Below, in pieces: positions 61,601-64,000 of a stretch of DNA of 64,000 bases (position 1 is its first letter; every line of letters begins with the position of its first letter). The notes under the pieces are model-generated. The model searched no databases and was not told the DNA's origin. It saw only the letters and a program-made list of their open reading frames with translations. The position numbers and the translations under genes are program-made. Origin of the DNA: Mycteria americana (taxonomy: Eukaryota; Chordata; Aves; Ciconiiformes; Ciconiidae); contig NC_134373.1 of NCBI RefSeq assembly GCF_035582795.1, positions 13,290,001-13,354,000 on the forward strand, given 5' to 3'.

Positions 61601-64000
61601 TTATGGGATTGTCTAACATCCTCATTGGTGTGATGCAAGGAAATGGTCTCCACCCATGCTAATTAAGCTGTCAAACCCACTATTTGCCCACTGACTCTAA
61701 ATCCCATAGTCCTGATTAACGGTAGCTCTGGTTCTCACTTGAGTTATTCCTGCCCAGATGGATTAGGAGAGACATCTGTACTGTGGATGAGGCTTTTCAA
61801 GGTCCTTCCTTTCCAGAACTGTAGTAACTGGCCAGCTCAAGTTTTAAAAGTGGGAAGGAAAAAAAAAAAAAACAAACCACCAAAAAACCCCAAGCAAGGT
61901 AAGAGTCATCACTCACCCTCTGCTGCACTTTGTTTGAACTTGAATGTTCTGCAAAGCAAGAAACAGCATTGTTCAGAGTACTGCATATCAACAGTGGCAC
62001 AAGATAGTCCATTAGAAAAACAGGCATTCACTATTCAAAGGTACACTGCACTGAATATCAGCTCCTTGGGTGGTTAATCCTATGAGGGAAGCCTCTAGTT
62101 CCTCACAGGTAGGCAAGGAGAGAACAAGGACACAGTCAATGTTATTACCACAGAAGGCAGCTTTTAATTCTGGTCACAGCTTTGCGAGGCCATCAGCAGG
62201 AGGGAAGAGGCTGAAAAATGAGCTAATGTCCTCTCCCTGAGCACATCAGATTCCATTTCTGAGCACAAAGTAACACGCTCTTGCCAGTGTTGACCTGCAC
62301 CAACTTCTCCCACCTGTATTTCTCCCTACAGCGCTGGGTACTTGAATATTCTATAATAAAGTGTGACTTTACACATGAACACCCACACAATCCCACCCAT
62401 TTGGTGCTCAACACATCAGCCCAGCTCATAACTCTCTCAAGTGCAAGCATTTCTGTTGAACACAGAGGAAATAATTTAAGTGTCACAACAACAGATGAGA
62501 AAGAAATTCCTGTTTTCTCTACACCAGCGGGGCAGAATAAAAGATGTGACACCCAGGTGAACCAGAGGCCACGCATACCAAGCAGTTCAGTCTACAGTGT
62601 TAAGCTGACTAGAATACTCAAGCATGACAGAAGCTGGCACTCAAGCATCTACTCCACCACCCAAATAGAAACATAACCCCCACTCACTCAGCTTCAGTTC
62701 CCCAAAGCATCACAGGACTTACTGCTGCTTTGAAGGGTTTTGGCTGTTTTCTCAGGGCACTCGGAGTGATCAGGTGCAACACTCTGCCCTGGTGTCTGGG
62801 CTAATTCAGAGGCTGTAGGAAATAGGGGGAAGGGAAGAAGTTTCACGTCAGGTACAAAACTCCCAGCTCTAGCTAGTCAGCCATAGAGCCATACGCCTGA
62901 AACATTCTCTAAGTATTAATTTCCTAGCTATTTCAGGAAGTGCACCAGATACTTCCATTTTTTTTCTAACACTAATGGTGAATGTAATCCTTAACAAAGG
63001 TTTTCAAAGACTGAACTCCTCAGTTAATTCATTTTACAAGTATAGCTGAGGCAATAGCAGAGCATGCTTTGCTCCCTGGAAGACCACACGTCTTTGAATC
63101 AGAGCAATGTTTGGTCATGCTCACTTAGTCCTTTAAAACTGCTCAACTGGACATAGTGGAGCATCAGGTATAGTAAACACATCAGTTCCCCAGGAGGCGG
63201 GTTCTTGTATTCTGTTTACCTCTTCCTACTACTTACCTACTTACCTGAAGTTGAATCACTGATCTGAATATGGAAAGCCCCCATATCCTGCTAACAGTCC
63301 CTCAAGAAAACCAGTGTTCCATTGTATGACTTGCCTCAGTTTTCAAACTGAGTCATGGCTCCAGGAGGGAGCACCAGTGAAACCTGCCCTGCTGCAGAAG
63401 GAGGTGTAAGAAACACACAACCTCCCAAGACACAGTAGAAGTCCAGAGAAGAAGTAAAGAGGTACGGAAAGCACCTTCTGTATAGTGATACAGCAGGATG
63501 ACCCCTCTCCTTTGGATCATCCTTTGTAGGATACATCAGTAGCTGTGACAGCTAAATACTAATGAAGTTCAGATGGTGCTGGGCACACAAAGACTCTTCA
63601 AGTGAGAAGAAACGTAGCGGTGGCAGGGCTCAAGCATCTTTTTTGAACCAGAACAGCCCACCCTCTCCAGAACTGCCACTTTCTGCTTGCTTCTCCTAAG
63701 TCCACAGTAAGCCTAGCAAGCACGCTAAGACACTTTGAGTAGGAGAAATTCCCTGACACACACAGATAATACTGCCTCTTTTTGACTCTTTGCTACATAA
63801 TGAGCTATTCTCAGATCCTTCCAAGTTACAGAAATAAAACCCCTGCCATCCTTTGGCACTTACACACAGACTTTCTCCCAGCATTAAGAAGCTTCTGCTT
63901 TTTCTTATGTGTTTTTTTATTATCTGTGTTTCTTATCCCCACCCTGCCTTTGCTTTGTCCTAGCCCTGTGCTTTTGTTTCTGAGGAAGACTGATTCAGAG
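49640..64000 (-). CDS. ORC2: ORC2 (origin recognition complex subunit 2), C-terminal ~88%, runs off the window
   Basis: Nuclear subunit of the six-protein complex that marks replication origins and loads MCM. Exons in transcript order: 64000(partial)–63864, 62812–62723, 61948–61917, 60621–60564, 59673–59489, 58858–58760, 57065–56956, 54897–54765, 54364–54268, 52577–52431, 51839–51668, 51334–51273, 50501–50383, 49726–49640. From 62812 to the TAA, 1391 nt close in frame with one base from the exon before. About 508 residues are present (human 577). The N-terminal part is disordered and acidic/basic, with [13 protein letters not shown] and GRKTPAKTK. The AAA+-like domain begins [20 protein letters not shown]. 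Then come [26 protein letters not shown] and the winged-helix stretch [20 protein letters not shown]. It ends FLEKEDEDV. The most upstream exon is the least certain. Confidence 0.95.
55477..55896 (-). other. Unassigned 139-codon ORF in an ORC2 intron, followed by AATAAA
   Basis: Sense to ORC2, inside the intron between exons 57065–56956 and 54897–54765. It has a splice-acceptor-like run ending cttcatcag at 55882, then an open frame to a stop at 55477. AATAAA on the minus strand follows at 55456–55451. The protein is basic and mixed in composition; I do not recognise it. ORC2 spliced into this acceptor would be in another frame and stop after about five codons. It could be an alternative terminal exon, a nested or decayed gene, or chance. 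Confidence 0.3.
55923..56471 (+). mobile_element. Solo LTR of an avian endogenous retrovirus, 549 bp, perfect 5-bp duplication
   Basis: It starts TGTCCTGGTTTCAGCTGGGA and ends GGGGTTAAACCACAACA. The flanks are ACTGC (55918–55922) and ACTGC (56472–56476), an exact target-site duplication. Promoter TATATAAA is at 56178–56185 and poly(A) signal ATTAAA at 56325–56330, in the order expected for U3-R-U5 on the plus strand. It lies antisense to ORC2 in an intron. A (GT)n run is at 56403–56421. No internal retroviral genes remain. Confidence 0.92.
56403..56421. repeat. (GT)n run inside the LTR
   Basis: About nine GT units in the U5-side part of the LTR at 55923–56471. Confidence 0.9.

Noticed and set aside
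62281-62676. 131-codon plus-strand frame opposite ORC2
   Set aside because: Located in an ORC2 intron on the other strand, low-information composition, no promoter or splice evidence.
1-64000. Search for CRISPR arrays, tRNA or rRNA genes, and CR1 3' tails (ATTCTATG repeats)
   Set aside because: None seen by eye on either strand; a computed scan (tRNAscan-SE, RepeatMasker, Rfam) would be needed to exclude small or diverged copies.

Overview
The window is nuclear DNA from a bird, most likely a neoavian species. It contains spliced vertebrate genes with GT-AG introns, three CpG-island promoters, and three endogenous-retrovirus LTRs of types I associate with avian genomes (two begin TGTCCTGGTTT or TGTACTGGTTT, one ends GGGTCAACCCACCACA). 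The gene order AOX–BZW1–CLK1–PPIL3–NIF3L1–ORC2 matches the human 2q33 block, so this is an ordinary conserved autosomal region. I found no operon, CRISPR array, prophage or new defence-type system.

Layout. 1–4469: the 3' end of an aldehyde oxidase gene (+). It has a good exon carrying the catalytic Glu and a terminal coding segment whose splice acceptor reads TG instead of AG. An antisense solo LTR lies in the preceding intron. 4470–9950: intergenic, with microsatellites only. 9950–21600: BZW1 (+), CpG-island promoter and 11 coding exons that sum exactly to 419 aa. 21600–28700: CLK1 (−), convergent to BZW1, with 12 coding exons giving 495 aa. 28700–34000: intergenic, with a 1.15-kb LTR containing an internal minisatellite. 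34018–40600: PPIL3 (−, 161 aa), head-to-head with NIF3L1 (+, 377 aa, ending 46156), sharing one CpG island. 46160–48600: short convergent intergenic stretch containing a palindromic two-way poly(A) signal. 48590–64000: ORC2 (−), 14 exons read here, with the N-terminal part beyond the window. A second LTR with a perfect 5-bp target-site duplication sits in an ORC2 intron.

The genes work in separate housekeeping pathways: Mo-hydroxylase oxidation (AOX), start-codon stringency (BZW1), SR-protein kinase and splicing control (CLK1), spliceosomal prolyl isomerase (PPIL3), NIF3-family metal protein (NIF3L1) and replication licensing (ORC2). Exon edges were read by eye from splice consensus and protein-family similarity. 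For BZW1, CLK1, PPIL3 and NIF3L1, summed exon lengths close in frame and match or approximate the family length. For ORC2 the 13 downstream exons close in frame.

The most interesting points are the AG-to-TG change at the last AOX acceptor, the 16-bp palindromic poly(A) signal between NIF3L1 and ORC2, an unexplained 139-codon ORF followed by AATAAA in an ORC2 intron, the poor BZW1 start context, the CLK1 C-terminal extension and the very compact PPIL3/NIF3L1 divergent promoter.
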